Source of the DNA: Candidatus Bathyarchaeota archaeon
GTDB lineage: Archaea > Thermoproteota > Bathyarchaeia > RBG-16-48-13 > GCA-020355125
Length of the DNA stretch: 13,144 nt
NCBI GenBank assembly: GCA_030617005.1
Contig: JAUWWH010000004.1
Coordinates: forward strand, 1 to 13,144
Direction of reading: 5' to 3'
In this document: positions 1 through 7,158 of the stretch, in pieces
How the letters are laid out: the number at the start of each line of letters is the position of its first letter
Position numbering within the stretch: the stretch's first letter is position 1
Made by a program: the position numbers and the translations under genes
The notes under the pieces: generated by a model
The model's database searches: none
Told to the model about the DNA's origin: nothing
What the model saw: the letters and a program-made list of their open reading frames with translations, nothing else

Positions 1-87
1 CCCCATGAATCAAAGGAGCCACAGCCCCCTCACTCAACAAACAACCAAAAATCCCACACAACCCACACAACACCTCAAACAACAAAC
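1..87. repeat. C/A-rich low-complexity segment with a short tandem repeat
   Basis: The plus strand is almost devoid of G and T between about 30 and 87, unlike the A/T-rich rest of the window. The 9-mer CCCACACAA occurs twice in tandem at 53-61 and 62-70. Plus frame 1 is open from base 1 to a TAA at 115-117 and frame 2 to a TGA at 89-91; both would encode a Q/T/P/H-rich tail. One minus frame is also open and would be Leu/Cys/Gly-rich. Composition alone can explain all three, so no gene is called. It may be the low-complexity end of a gene lying outside the window. Confidence 0.5.
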
Positions 88-113
88 ATGAATATTCGAT
101 ATACCACCATATA

Positions 114-872
114 CTAATAAATAATTGGATTAAAACTTGCTAAGAAATCTAAAACATCTCTGATTCCCGTACCTACTTCTTCCACAAGATGAGCATCAGA
201 CCCTACAGAAAAAAGGTGACCTCCGTTTTCAGCATATAACTTGATAAGCCAACTTGAAGGTAAAGTTTCTTTATATACACTTCTTAAATATTTCGTATTT
301 ATTTCTAAGTACAGGTTATTAGCTATCATTTCCTGAAAGGCATCACTCGCTTGATAGATGAAATTGGATTCCTCTCTCTTTTTTTCACCAATATATAGAA
401 TATAATCTAGAGCAAAATGTCCTATAATATCAAATAGTCTGCTCCTTATGGAATAAATAACCTCGTTAACATAACTTTCAATAACAGTTTCTATACTTCT
501 TCTCTTAGTCAATTGATAGATGTGTTCATGATTGATGTAATGGACAGATCCTATGATAAAATCAAAGTCCTTATCTTGGATCCATCTTTTTAGTTTATTC
601 TCAAAACAATATTGATAGTCAACTTCAATTCCTTTACGAATGACAACTTTGTTGCCATAAATTGAACGAACATTATTAATTGCAAGAGTATATGCATTAT
701 AATCAAAAAAGTTATAACCTGAGTCATTAGGATCAAAATCTACATGATCTGCAAATCCTATCTCTTTTATTTCCAATTCAATTGCCTTCTGACAAATCGT
801 AGAAATCGTGGATTGACTGTCAATTGAGTGAAGAGAATGAACATGATAGTCCCGTAACGTTTTCTTATACAA
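114..872 (-). CDS. PHP-domain phosphoesterase, histidinol-phosphatase (HisK) type
   Basis: A 252-residue protein of the usual size for single-domain PHP phosphatases. The metal-binding motifs appear in family order: HVH (10-12), FADH (H43), GIEVDY (E83), GSVHY (H111), IGHF (H152) and GSDAH (D226, H228). Together they supply the ligands of the trinuclear metal site that hydrolyses phosphomonoesters in this family. The closest known role is histidinol-phosphate phosphatase (histidine biosynthesis, cytosol). No his genes are near, so another sugar- or nucleotide-phosphate substrate is equally possible and no symbol is given. The start is TTG at 872-870, directly before the catalytic HxH; an AGGG lies about 7 nt upstream on the minus strand. 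It is divergent from valS and ends with TAG. I am sure of the superfamily, not of the substrate. Confidence 0.88.
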   Translation of the reverse strand: MYKKTLRDYHVHSLHSIDSQSTISTICQKAIELEIKEIGFADHVDFDPNDSGYNFFDYNAYTLAINNVRSIYGNKVVIRKGIEVDYQYCFENKLKRWIQDKDFDFIIGSVHYINHEHIYQLTKRRSIETVIESYVNEVIYSIRSRLFDIIGHFALDYILYIGEKKREESNFIYQASDAFQEMIANNLYLEINTKYLRSVYKETLPSSWLIKLYAENGGHLFSVGSDAHLVEEVGTGIRDVLDFLASFNPIIY

Positions 873-1200
873 GTTGTTTCCCTATTTGTCGATTTAATAA
901 ATGTGAATGTATGTTAATAGAAAAAGAAAATTATAAGTAATTCTGAAAAAAGATTTGCCTTTATCTATAAAATAAGATCTAAAAGAGATGTACAAAAAGG
1001 ACATATCCCTCCTGAAAATGAGGTAAAGAATATAGACCTAAAATGAACTAGAAATAATCGTTATCGCACATTCAGAAATAAAATCCGTCTTAAATAACTT
1101 TTTCAAGAAGCAAAGCTATTGAAAAAAGATGAATGTAAATAAATTTCACTTGTTATTTCAAAAAAACCTTAATTTTAAATTTGGGAAGAGAAATCAATTG
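873..1200. other. divergent intergenic region between the PHP gene and valS
   Basis: About 330 bp separate the PHP start from the valS ribosome binding site. I see AT-rich DNA with several TATA-like stretches (CTATAAAAT near 965-973, CTTAAATAA at 1089-1097, TTTTAAAT near 1172-1180), any of which could serve valS. There is a 12-codon ATG frame at 988-1026 without supporting features. No tRNA-like or other RNA gene signature was found. Confidence 0.4.
929..937 (-). promoter_or_regulatory. possible TATA box for the PHP gene
   Basis: Read on the minus strand this is CTTATAATT. A start site about 26 nt downstream would fall near 908, giving a leader of roughly 35 nt that includes the AGGG ahead of the TTG start. 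The assignment rests on position and sequence only; the surrounding DNA is very AT-rich. Confidence 0.3.
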
Positions 1201-1210
1201 AGAAGGGTGA
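1201..1210 (+). promoter_or_regulatory. ribosome binding site deciding the valS start
   Basis: AGAAGGGTGA contains GGTGA, complementary to the archaeal 16S 3' end, and sits 5 nt before ATG at 1216. The longer in-frame ATG at 1129 is preceded only by an A-run, and its extra 29 residues look unlike a ValRS N-terminus. Confidence 0.65.
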
Positions 1211-1215
1211 ATATT

Positions 1216-3660
1216 ATGTCCAAGAATTTAACAAACGGGAAAGGATTTCAAAAGAGATACAATGCTAAGGAAATAGAAGAAAAGTGGCAACATTATTGGC
1301 AAAAACCTGAAGTTTACGAAGCTGCCTTCAAGTTTAATAAACAGGATACTGAACACCCGTTATATATTATGGACACACCACCCCCCTTCACTTCGGGTGA
1401 ATTACATCTTGGTCAAGCCTACTGGATTAGCATTGCCGATACAATTGCTCGATATAAGAGGATGCGAGGTTATAATGTCCTTCTACCGCAAGGATGGGAT
1501 TGCCAAGGATTACCAACAGAACTCAAGGTACAAAATAAATGGAAGATTTCCCGAAAAAACAAGAAATTATTCAAACAGAAGTGCATTGAATGGACATTAC
1601 AAATGATAGCAAAGATGAAAAAAACCATGTTTAAATTGGGTTATAGACCTGACTGGGAACAATTTGAGTATAGAACAATGGACAAAGCCTATTGGCGAAA
1701 TGTTCAACTGAGTCTACTTAGAATCTTTAAGAACGGTTTAATATATCGAGACGCATTTCCAATTCACTGGTGTCCAAATTGTGAGACTGCTTTATCTCGA
1801 GCAGAACTGGGTTATATCGAAAAAAAGGGATTCCTGTTTTTCATCAAGTTTCTCCATAAGAAGGCCTATGTTGAAATTGCAACAACACGGCCAGAACTAA
1901 TTTCTGCCTGTCAAGCATTAGTCGTTCACCCTGAAGATGAGAGATATAGTGATCTAGTGGGTGAAGAGATTAAGATACCTCTATTTTCGAGAAATGTACC
2001 GATACTTTCCGACTGGCAGGTTAATATGGATTTTGGAACTGGAGTTGTCATGATTTGTACTTTTGGTGATGAGCAAGATATCCGATGGCAACAGAAATAC
2101 AGTTTAGGTATTTTAAAAGTTATTGATGAACACGGGAACATCATAAACTCCGGTAAATATTCTAACCTTAAGATCACAGAAGCAAGAGAAAAAATTATAT
2201 CTGACTTAAAAAATGCGGGATTACTATCCAAAAAGGAGGAAATTGATCACAAGGTTCTCTCTCATATCGAAAGATCCGATTGTATGGCTCCTGTAGAGTT
2301 TCTAGTTAAAACCCAGTTTTTCATAAAGAGTAAACCCTTCAAAGAAGAGGTAATAAATGCCTGTGATGAAATGACATGGTTTCCAGAACACATGTTTCAA
2401 AGGCTTCTTAATTGGGTGAATAGTATCGAGTGGGATTGGATAATATCTCGACAAAGAGTCTATGGAACACCCATTCCCTTTTGGTATTGTGATGAATGTA
2501 ATGAGATAATTCCAGCCTTAGAAGACGAACTTCCCATAGAAACTGAGAAAGAAGAACCTCCAATTGATAAGTGTCCAAAATGTGCTTCAAATAAGATTTA
2601 TCCATCATCAGATGTATGTGATTGTTGGGTAGACTCGAGCATAACTCCACTAATAATCTCAGGATATTTCAACAATGAAGACTATTTCAACAAAGCATAT
2701 CCAACAAATATTAGGATACAAGGTATCGACATAATACGAACTTGGTTATACTACACTACGCTACGTTGTCTAATGCTAACGAAAAAGCCCCCCTTCAACG
2801 AGGCACTTATCCATGGAATGATCTTGGGTCCAGATGGTACTAATATGTCAAAATCTAAGGGAAATGTGATCAACCCAGAGGAACATCTGGATGATATGGG
2901 AGCTGATTCACTAAGACAAGCTTTACTCTCGTTAACCATCGGATCAGATTTCCCCTTTAAATGGGAAGTGGTAAAGTACAGTAAAGCATTTCTCCAAAAG
3001 TATTGGTCAGCTTCTAGATTTGCCTTTCCCTTCATCAGGGACTACGAAACATACCCAGTAGATTCAAAGCAACTGACAACACTGGATCGATGGATAATTG
3101 CTAAACTTATCGATGTAATAGAAATTGTGACAAAGGCCATGGATACATATCAATTTCATATAGCTCTCGACAAGATTCAGGAATTCTTCTGGCATATATT
3201 CTGTGATCAATATCTTGAGGCAGTTAAACATAGGCTTTACACTAAATTGAGTGATGAGAACTACGCAGCTGCGGTCTATACTCTTCATACAATATTATGG
3301 GAATGTACACACCTTCTTGCACCTATATGTCCACACATCACTGAGGAGATAAATCATATTTTATTCAACAGTGAAGTTCTTACTATTCATGGAGATGAAT
3401 GGCCTAATAGTGCAAGGTTACAATTAGATAGGGAATGTGAAGAAAAAGGAGACGTCATTATGAATGTTATTTCCAAGATAAGAAGTGAAAAATCCAATGC
3501 AGGTATACCTCTGAGTGAATCTGTAAAAAAGGTCGTCATATATACTCAGAAATCAATCATCCAAACTTTAAAGGAAGTGGAAGGAGAAATCAAACGAATT
3601 CTCCATATTGAGGAGATTTCGTATAATGAAGAGGAGATTTTTAAAGTAAGATTTGAATAA
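1216..3660 (+). CDS. valS: valine--tRNA ligase, archaeal type
   Basis: Class I aminoacyl-tRNA synthetase that charges tRNA(Val) and edits mischarged Thr. The 814 residues (from ATG 1216) show, in order: the Rossmann start with PPPFTSGELHLGQ, carrying the HIGH motif as HLGQ (64-67); GWDCQGLPTE (93-102); a CPNC knuckle (186-189); the CP1 editing domain with ATTRPEL (222-228) and DFGTG followed by CTFGD; EWDWIISRQR and CDEC (425-428) and CPKC (453-456) zinc knuckles; WVDSS; the KMSKS loop as NMSKSKGN (543-550); GSDFPFKWE; and a helical anticodon-binding domain from about LDRW (624) onward. Editing and zinc segments match archaeal ValRS rather than IleRS or LeuRS. Both ATP signatures deviate slightly (final His of HIGH is Gln, first Lys of KMSKS is Asn). 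Archaeal ValRS often has HIGN, so activity is still expected. A longer start at ATG 1129 (843 aa) is less likely. Confidence 0.94.
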   Translation: MSKNLTNGKGFQKRYNAKEIEEKWQHYWQKPEVYEAAFKFNKQDTEHPLYIMDTPPPFTSGELHLGQAYWISIADTIARYKRMRGYNVLLPQGWDCQGLPTELKVQNKWKISRKNKKLFKQKCIEWTLQMIAKMKKTMFKLGYRPDWEQFEYRTMDKAYWRNVQLSLLRIFKNGLIYRDAFPIHWCPNCETALSRAELGYIEKKGFLFFIKFLHKKAYVEIATTRPELISACQALVVHPEDERYSDLVGEEIKIPLFSRNVPILSDWQVNMDFGTGVVMICTFGDEQDIRWQQKYSLGILKVIDEHGNIINSGKYSNLKITEAREKIISDLKNAGLLSKKEEIDHKVLSHIERSDCMAPVEFLVKTQFFIKSKPFKEEVINACDEMTWFPEHMFQRLLNWVNSIEWDWIISRQRVYGTPIPFWYCDECNEIIPALEDELPIETEKEEPPIDKCPKCASNKIYPSSDVCDCWVDSSITPLIISGYFNNEDYFNKAYPTNIRIQGIDIIRTWLYYTTLRCLMLTKKPPFNEALIHGMILGPDGTNMSKSKGNVINPEEHLDDMGADSLRQALLSLTIGSDFPFKWEVVKYSKAFLQKYWSASRFAFPFIRDYETYPVDSKQLTTLDRWIIAKLIDVIEIVTKAMDTYQFHIALDKIQEFFWHIFCDQYLEAVKHRLYTKLSDENYAAAVYTLHTILWECTHLLAPICPHITEEINHILFNSEVLTIHGDEWPNSARLQLDRECEEKGDVIMNVISKIRSEKSNAGIPLSESVKKVVIYTQKSIIQTLKEVEGEIKRILHIEEISYNEEEIFKVRFE

Positions 3661-3673
3661 TGCAAAATAAAGT

Positions 3674-3683
3674 GTATTTTTTC
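3674..3683 (+). terminator. T-run terminator of valS in a tight convergent junction
   Basis: Only 23 bp separate the valS TAA (3658-3660) from the prf1 TAG (3684-3686, opposite strand). The plus strand carries six consecutive T (3677-3682), the usual archaeal oligo-T termination signal. No comparable T-run serves prf1 inside the gap, so its transcript probably ends within the 3' end of valS. Confidence 0.45.
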
Positions 3684-4937
3684 CTATAGTACTTTATATC
3701 TCAATATTGCGGCTATCCCTCCAAAACTCTCAAGTTCAACTCCTTCTTCTGTCTCATTGGAGATAACCTCAACCTCTGCATTCATATGATCAGCGATTTC
3801 TACAATTTCATCAAAGATGTCTTGAATTTTCTTTACGTTCGGGTTAAGAGAAGAACATTGAGGACAAGGCGTTTCACCAAATATTTTTTCATCTCTTTGC
3901 AGCGTCTTATTCTTAAGTGTACTATGCCAAAGGTGGTTGCAAATGGAACATTCTAATGTAACGCGTTTCCAATCAAAACTATTAGAGATAAGAATTGTTT
4001 TAACATTACCTTTGTTTAAGGCTTTCAGAACTTCCTTTTCACCATATGTAACAAGTCCGGTATCATGACCCAGTTCGTAAAGAAAACTCTGAACAAGTCG
4101 CTTTTCCTCAGCATAACGGACTTCTCTCAAGATATCTGCAGACTTCTCCACAACTTCCTCAACCCCACTCTCTCCAGTGTATGCTGTATCGACAATTGAA
4201 AGAATTTTATTTTTTAAAGTGTAGTGTAAATACTCACCACCCTCAAAATCTTGTTTCGTTGGCCCAGGTCCACCGATGAGTATACCCTTTAAATCCTGAA
4301 TCTCTTGAAAAATTTTATTTGCATGGTTACCAACACGTTTGTAATAATCATTTACCTGTGTCTCCCGTAATCTTTCAAAACGTCTTTGTGATTGACCTCC
4401 TCGCCTATGTTTCCCGGATAAACCTGAAGCGAACTCTTTAACAATGTTTAATGTACGCCCTTTAAGGGTAGCAATAGTCGTACTATTTCCATCAATAACA
4501 AATATGCCATATGTTTCTTTTTCAGTCAATATTTCCCTAAGAGGTTTTAAGTGAAACTTTTGATCACAACGGTAATAATACAAATTTATCGGTTCAGGAG
4601 GTTCTATCACATAGATCTCCATTTTCTCACTACCAGCACCATTTTGAGGGATAGCTCCACAAAATAGAACTAAGCCGTTCAGCGGTGGTTTTTTAAATAA
4701 TTTTAAGCGTTGAATAACTTTTACAATAGCTTCGGTAACATTCTTTCGAGTAGTTTTCGATTTTATATTTGAAGCTGTACCATGTTCTTGTCGTAAGGTA
4801 TTAGTTACATCACTTATTTGCTTATCTGGTGGAATGTAAAGGCTGATAAGTTCGGTGTGCTGTCCTTCTTTAGAAGCTAGAAGCTTTAGAGATCTTTCCA
4901 GACGGAATCTTAACAGAGAACTCTTCTTTTCACTCAA
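3684..4937 (-). CDS. prf1: peptide chain release factor aRF1 (eRF1 family)
   Basis: Reads all three stop codons and triggers peptide release in archaea and eukaryotes. In the 417-residue form, domain 1 has the decoding motifs NIKS (57-60) and YRCDQKF (YxCxxxF, 122-128). Domain 2 has GGQ (180-182) in the context GKHRRGGQSQRRFER. Domain 3 carries two Cys pairs, CSIC (330-333) and CPQC (358-361), a zinc-binding mini-domain seen in archaeal members. All key residues are intact. I chose TTG 4937-4935 because family members begin just before this point (SEKKSS... leading to TELISLYIPP), a GGGTG lies 10 nt upstream, and a TATA box predicts a transcript start near 4973. A GTG at 4973 would give 429 aa, but as an essentially leaderless start. 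It converges on valS. Confidence 0.96.
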   Translation of the reverse strand: MSEKKSSLLRFRLERSLKLLASKEGQHTELISLYIPPDKQISDVTNTLRQEHGTASNIKSKTTRKNVTEAIVKVIQRLKLFKKPPLNGLVLFCGAIPQNGAGSEKMEIYVIEPPEPINLYYYRCDQKFHLKPLREILTEKETYGIFVIDGNSTTIATLKGRTLNIVKEFASGLSGKHRRGGQSQRRFERLRETQVNDYYKRVGNHANKIFQEIQDLKGILIGGPGPTKQDFEGGEYLHYTLKNKILSIVDTAYTGESGVEEVVEKSADILREVRYAEEKRLVQSFLYELGHDTGLVTYGEKEVLKALNKGNVKTILISNSFDWKRVTLECSICNHLWHSTLKNKTLQRDEKIFGETPCPQCSSLNPNVKKIQDIFDEIVEIADHMNAEVEVISNETEEGVELESFGGIAAILRYKVL

Positions 4938-4993
4938 ATATATCATACACCCATTCAATAAGAGAAGATTCACACATCATAAGTAAGAGGTGA

Positions 4994-5003
4994 CTTATAA
5001 AAA
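4994..5003 (-). promoter_or_regulatory. TATA box of prf1
   Basis: On the minus strand this reads TTTTTATAAG. Its centre lies about 26 bp upstream of 4973, so the mRNA would begin there with a 36-nt leader containing the GGGTG ribosome binding site (4948-4952) before TTG 4937. Confidence 0.45.
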
Positions 5004-5023
5004 CAAGTAAAAATTAGCTCAAT

Positions 5024-5046
5024 ATTAGTAGTGCAATCGTACTAAT
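5024..5046. repeat. inverted repeat upstream of prf1, possible operator
   Basis: The perfect 7-bp half-sites ATTAGTA (5024-5030) and TACTAAT (5040-5046) are separated by 9 bp. The element lies about 50-75 bp upstream of the inferred prf1 transcript start, a position that would suit a regulator. The same half-sites occur ahead of mtnP, with a different spacing. Confidence 0.35.
5028..5041 (+). repeat. spaced direct repeat, copy 1
   Basis: GTAGTGCAATCGTA. A second copy, GTAGTGCGATTGTA, is at 5221-5234; 12 of 14 bases match and both differences are transitions (A/G and C/T). The copies are 193 bp apart within the same non-coding gap. Confidence 0.35.
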
Positions 5047-5220
5047 TTGCGATTAATAATCAGGGTTTAACCGATTCTTAAGACTTCCCCTAAAATATAG
5101 TTCATCTCTAATTATTAAACTCTTTAATTGATTCCTCAATTTCTTTAAAATTAATTCTTATCAGAAATCTTTTGAATAATTACAAAGCGCCAAAAAAAAC
5201 GAAAGAGTACATTTATTTGG

Positions 5221-5234
5221 GTAGTGCGATTGTA
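5221..5234 (+). repeat. spaced direct repeat, copy 2
   Basis: GTAGTGCGATTGTA, partner of 5028-5041. It lies just downstream of the 3' end of the small membrane-protein gene. The gap between the copies (5047-5220) is AT-rich, with no gene or RNA signature that I can recognise. Confidence 0.35.
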
Positions 5235-5270
5235 AATCTCAGGATGATTCTGTGAATTTAACTTTTTTTC

Positions 5271-5489
5271 TTATTCGGGGTCAATAGAGACGTATTTAAT
5301 GTTTGAGAGTGAAATACCTGTAATAATTAATACAGCGCCAATAGTAATTAACGGTATGACAAAGTCTATATATGGATATATCCAGACCCAATTATCTCTA
5401 GAGAAGAAGTAATAAGATTGACAAATCAGTCCTATAAGAAATAGAAATAGATCTATTATAATAGATATTTGAACTTTTCTATTAGACAA
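5271..5489 (-). CDS. small two-helix membrane protein, unknown function
   Basis: A 72-residue product with two hydrophobic stretches, about residues 8-29 and 40-62, joined by an aromatic, charged loop (SRDNWVWIYPY) and followed by a short polar tail ending in DPE. The positive residues R4 and K5 before helix 1 suggest a cytoplasmic N-terminus. The start is TTG at 5489-5487, with AGGGA immediately ahead and GGAG about 12 nt upstream. It is not recognisable by family. Support comes from the two clean helices, the compact frame, the divergent promoter-like DNA toward pyrH, and the lack of a competing frame. It could still be a chance frame, since AT-rich DNA easily encodes hydrophobic residues. 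Confidence 0.5.
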   Translation of the reverse strand: MSNRKVQISIIIDLFLFLIGLICQSYYFFSRDNWVWIYPYIDFVIPLITIGAVLIITGISLSNIKYVSIDPE

Positions 5490-5505
5490 TCCCTGAGGTC
5501 TCCAA

Positions 5506-5529
5506 AATTATATCTATTTCTTTATAATT
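5506..5529. promoter_or_regulatory. divergent promoter region with symmetric TATA-like boxes
   Basis: AATTATA (5506-5512) and TATAATT (5523-5529) form an inverted repeat between the start of the small membrane-protein gene (minus) and pyrH (plus). For the minus gene, ATTATAAAG (plus 5520-5528) would place a start near 5499. For pyrH, this box or TTTATACAA and CTTAAAATA further downstream (about 5538-5558) could act. Which box is used cannot be decided here. Confidence 0.35.
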
Positions 5530-5631
5530 AAATGTTTTTTTATACAATACTTAAAATAAGCTTAAATTCAGAAGGGAAATATATTTTTTAACAGGTAAAT
5601 TATAAGAGTGATAAATATTAAGGGGTATACT

Positions 5632-6312
5632 TTGAAGATAGTTATAAAGATCGGGGGACATATTTTCCCTTCAAAATTAGAGTCAACAGTAATTTTAGAG
5701 TACGCGAAGTTATTTAGAAAACTTAGCAGAGAGGGTTACAAAATAGTCATTATCACTGGTGGTGGAGAAGAAGCAAGAAAATATATTACAGTTACCCGAG
5801 AACTTGGAGGTTCTGAACTTGTATGTGATCTTCTCGGAATAGAAGTTTCAAGGTTAAATGCTTTTCTCTTCATTACATCGCTTGGAAATGATGCATACCC
5901 GGAACCACCAAAGAATATTATGGATTTAAAAAAGGCTTTTGAGATAGGGAAGATAGTTGTTATGGGTGGCCTGCTACCCGGTCAATCAACAAATGCTGTA
6001 GGGATTCTATCAGCTGAAGCAATTGGAGCCGATTTGTTTATAAATGCTACAGATGTTGATGGAGTCTATACGGAAGACCCAGAGAAGAGTACAACTGCTA
6101 AGAAGCTCAACATAGTATCTACGAATAAATTATTAAAACTAGTTTTAGCTGGTAAGCTTTCAGCAGGGAGTTATGAGCTCTTTGATCCAGTTGCAATAAA
6201 AATTGTTGAACGATCAAAAATACCGTCTTGGATAATTGATGGTAGAAAACCTGAAAATATTATTCGGGTTATTAAAGGAGATGCTCTTGGAACTCTCATA
6301 AAACCTAGTTAA
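5632..6312 (+). CDS. pyrH: archaeal UMP kinase (amino-acid kinase fold)
   Basis: Phosphorylates UMP to UDP with ATP, the step that follows de novo pyrimidine synthesis; cytosolic hexamer in the family. The 226 residues show the N-terminal KIGGH phosphate-binding loop (KxGGx), IITGGGEEARKYI for nucleotide binding, LLGIEVSRLNA, the UMP-contact region GGLLPGQSTNAV, the ATP-site segment ATDVDGVYTEDP, and the C-terminal AGSYELFDPVAIKIVERSKI, close to crenarchaeal-type UMP kinases. The length equals the archaeal family norm (about 225). The start is TTG 5632, with AAGGGG (5620-5625) 6 nt upstream; this places the catalytic Lys near residue 6, as is usual. The GTG at 5608 would add eight residues with a weaker AGGT signal. 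The gene is monocistronic, with long flanking gaps. Confidence 0.92.
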   Translation: MKIVIKIGGHIFPSKLESTVILEYAKLFRKLSREGYKIVIITGGGEEARKYITVTRELGGSELVCDLLGIEVSRLNAFLFITSLGNDAYPEPPKNIMDLKKAFEIGKIVVMGGLLPGQSTNAVGILSAEAIGADLFINATDVDGVYTEDPEKSTTAKKLNIVSTNKLLKLVLAGKLSAGSYELFDPVAIKIVERSKIPSWIIDGRKPENIIRVIKGDALGTLIKPS

Positions 6313-6335
6313 AGATCTCAAACCAAGTAAGTTCA

Positions 6336-6379
6336 AGAGCTTTAGTAAGAAATAGTTACTTACGATTTCAATAAGCTCT
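6336..6379 (+). repeat. nested inverted repeat downstream of pyrH
   Basis: The outer arms are AGAGCTT (6336-6342) and AAGCTCT (6373-6379), and the inner arms are GTAAG (6345-6349) and CTTAC (6359-6363), with a 9-nt terminal loop. The two stems nest in the order needed for a single RNA hairpin with an internal loop. It could mark the 3' end of the pyrH mRNA. The stems are short and AT-rich. Confidence 0.3.
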
Positions 6380-6410
6380 AACTATAATATAAAAAGGCTT
6401 CAAGGAGGAA

Positions 6411-6458
6411 ATGTATTCTATGCAGTACACTTATTGTTCTATCCAAAATCCCTCATAA
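6411..6458 (+). other. possible 15-codon ORF with strong Shine-Dalgarno
   Basis: ATG 6411 opens a 15-residue frame (MYSMQYTYCSIQNPS). AAGGAGG (6402-6408) is the best Shine-Dalgarno match in the window but lies only 2 nt from the first ATG and 11 nt from the second (6420). A TATA-like stretch at 6383-6395 precedes it. It could be a leader peptide, a microprotein or chance; the overlapping frame from 6388 is open for 36 codons but has no start. Confidence 0.2.
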
Positions 6459-6591
6459 TATAAATATCGTAATGAAGGGTAAGAATGAATTCATTGATGA
6501 CTGAGAATAACTAAAATGTGATAAACCGAACAGATCAAGATAATCAGAGGGATTGCTTATGGTCGAAAATTTATTAAAGATTAATTTGCAC

Positions 6592-6687
6592 CTAATCCGC
6601 TCTTCTTTCGTCTAAGATTTTTACTCCGACATTTTCAGCATTTAACAGCACACAGTGGATTTCGTATGCCACAACTTCGACATATTT
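6592..6687 (-). pseudogene. short coding-like frame, possible gene remnant
   Basis: A minus-strand frame of 31 codons ends with TAG at 6594-6592. The peptide (for example EVVAYEIHCVLLNAENVGV near its start, DERRAD at its end) looks more protein-like and uses more G/C than the surrounding gap. It has no clear start (GTG at 6672-6670 is possible) and no ribosome binding site, and a TAA stops it upstream. It may be a decayed gene fragment or a very small protein. I cannot name a family. Confidence 0.2.
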
Positions 6688-6963
6688 TTAAATATAACCT
6701 ATGTTGTTGAGCTATTCTCTTTTTATAGATTTCTGTTATTGATATTCATCTATTATGAAGTATGTAAGTAACTTAATAATAAGGTAAAAATCTTGCTTTT
6801 TTCTTAAATCATGCGTTTGCACCATCAGCATCTTTTATACTTTCAGTAATAGAAAAATTGCAACTAAAAATAATGAATATTTTAAATAAAAAATCTCCAT
6901 TCTAAAGAAAAAGTTCATTGGACCTCTATTCATTTAAATATTCCAGCTTTAATAACGAGAAAT

Positions 6964-6985
6964 GGTTCTGAAAAAAAAAAGAACC
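6964..6985. repeat. hairpin with oligo-A loop (oligo-T on minus strand)
   Basis: GGTTCT (6964-6969) pairs with AGAACC (6980-6985) across a loop composed almost wholly of A. The ten-base A run at 6971-6980 is the longest homopolymer I noticed. On the minus strand it is a T10, which could stop antisense transcripts coming from the right. Confidence 0.3.
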
Positions 6986-7147
6986 TATTTATACTCTGTT
7001 AAAAACTAGAAATGTTTAGGTAAACAATAGATTAAAATTTAACTATAGGGAGTAAATGTAACTCAATATTCAATGAAAGATAGACCAAAAGGTAATTCAT
7101 ATCGCTCAGTAGAACACTATGGGGTATGGAGGGTTCTGTGAAATCTG

Positions 7148-7158
7148 TTTAAAAATAA
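7148..7158 (+). promoter_or_regulatory. possible TATA box of the Zn-finger/KH gene
   Basis: TTTAAAAATAA, about 75 bp upstream of the ATG at 7228. A transcript start near 7179 would leave a leader of about 50 nt containing the GGGGGAG ribosome binding site (7214-7220). Confidence 0.3.

Noticed and set aside
988..1026. 12-codon ATG frame upstream of valS as a leader peptide
   Set aside because: It has no valine codons and no ribosome site, and attenuation of this kind is not known in archaea.
1926..2231. Minus-strand open frame of about 100 codons inside valS
   Set aside because: It overlaps the well-supported ValRS editing domain, has no family resemblance and no ribosome site; it is a shadow frame.
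3610..3640. Exact 10-mer GAGGAGATTT repeated at 3610-3619 and 3631-3640
   Set aside because: It lies in frame within the valS 3' end and reflects repeated Glu-Glu-Ile codons, not a separate element.
5632..6312. Asn in GQSTNAV and His in KIGGH of UMP kinase as defects
   Set aside because: These positions vary among archaeal UMP kinases (for example Ala at the first site in crenarchaeal forms as I recall), so they are not evidence of loss of function.
6736..6831. Minus-strand ATG frame of 31 codons in the long gap
   Set aside because: The peptide is Lys/Leu/Ile/Tyr-rich as expected from random AT-rich DNA, with no ribosome site.
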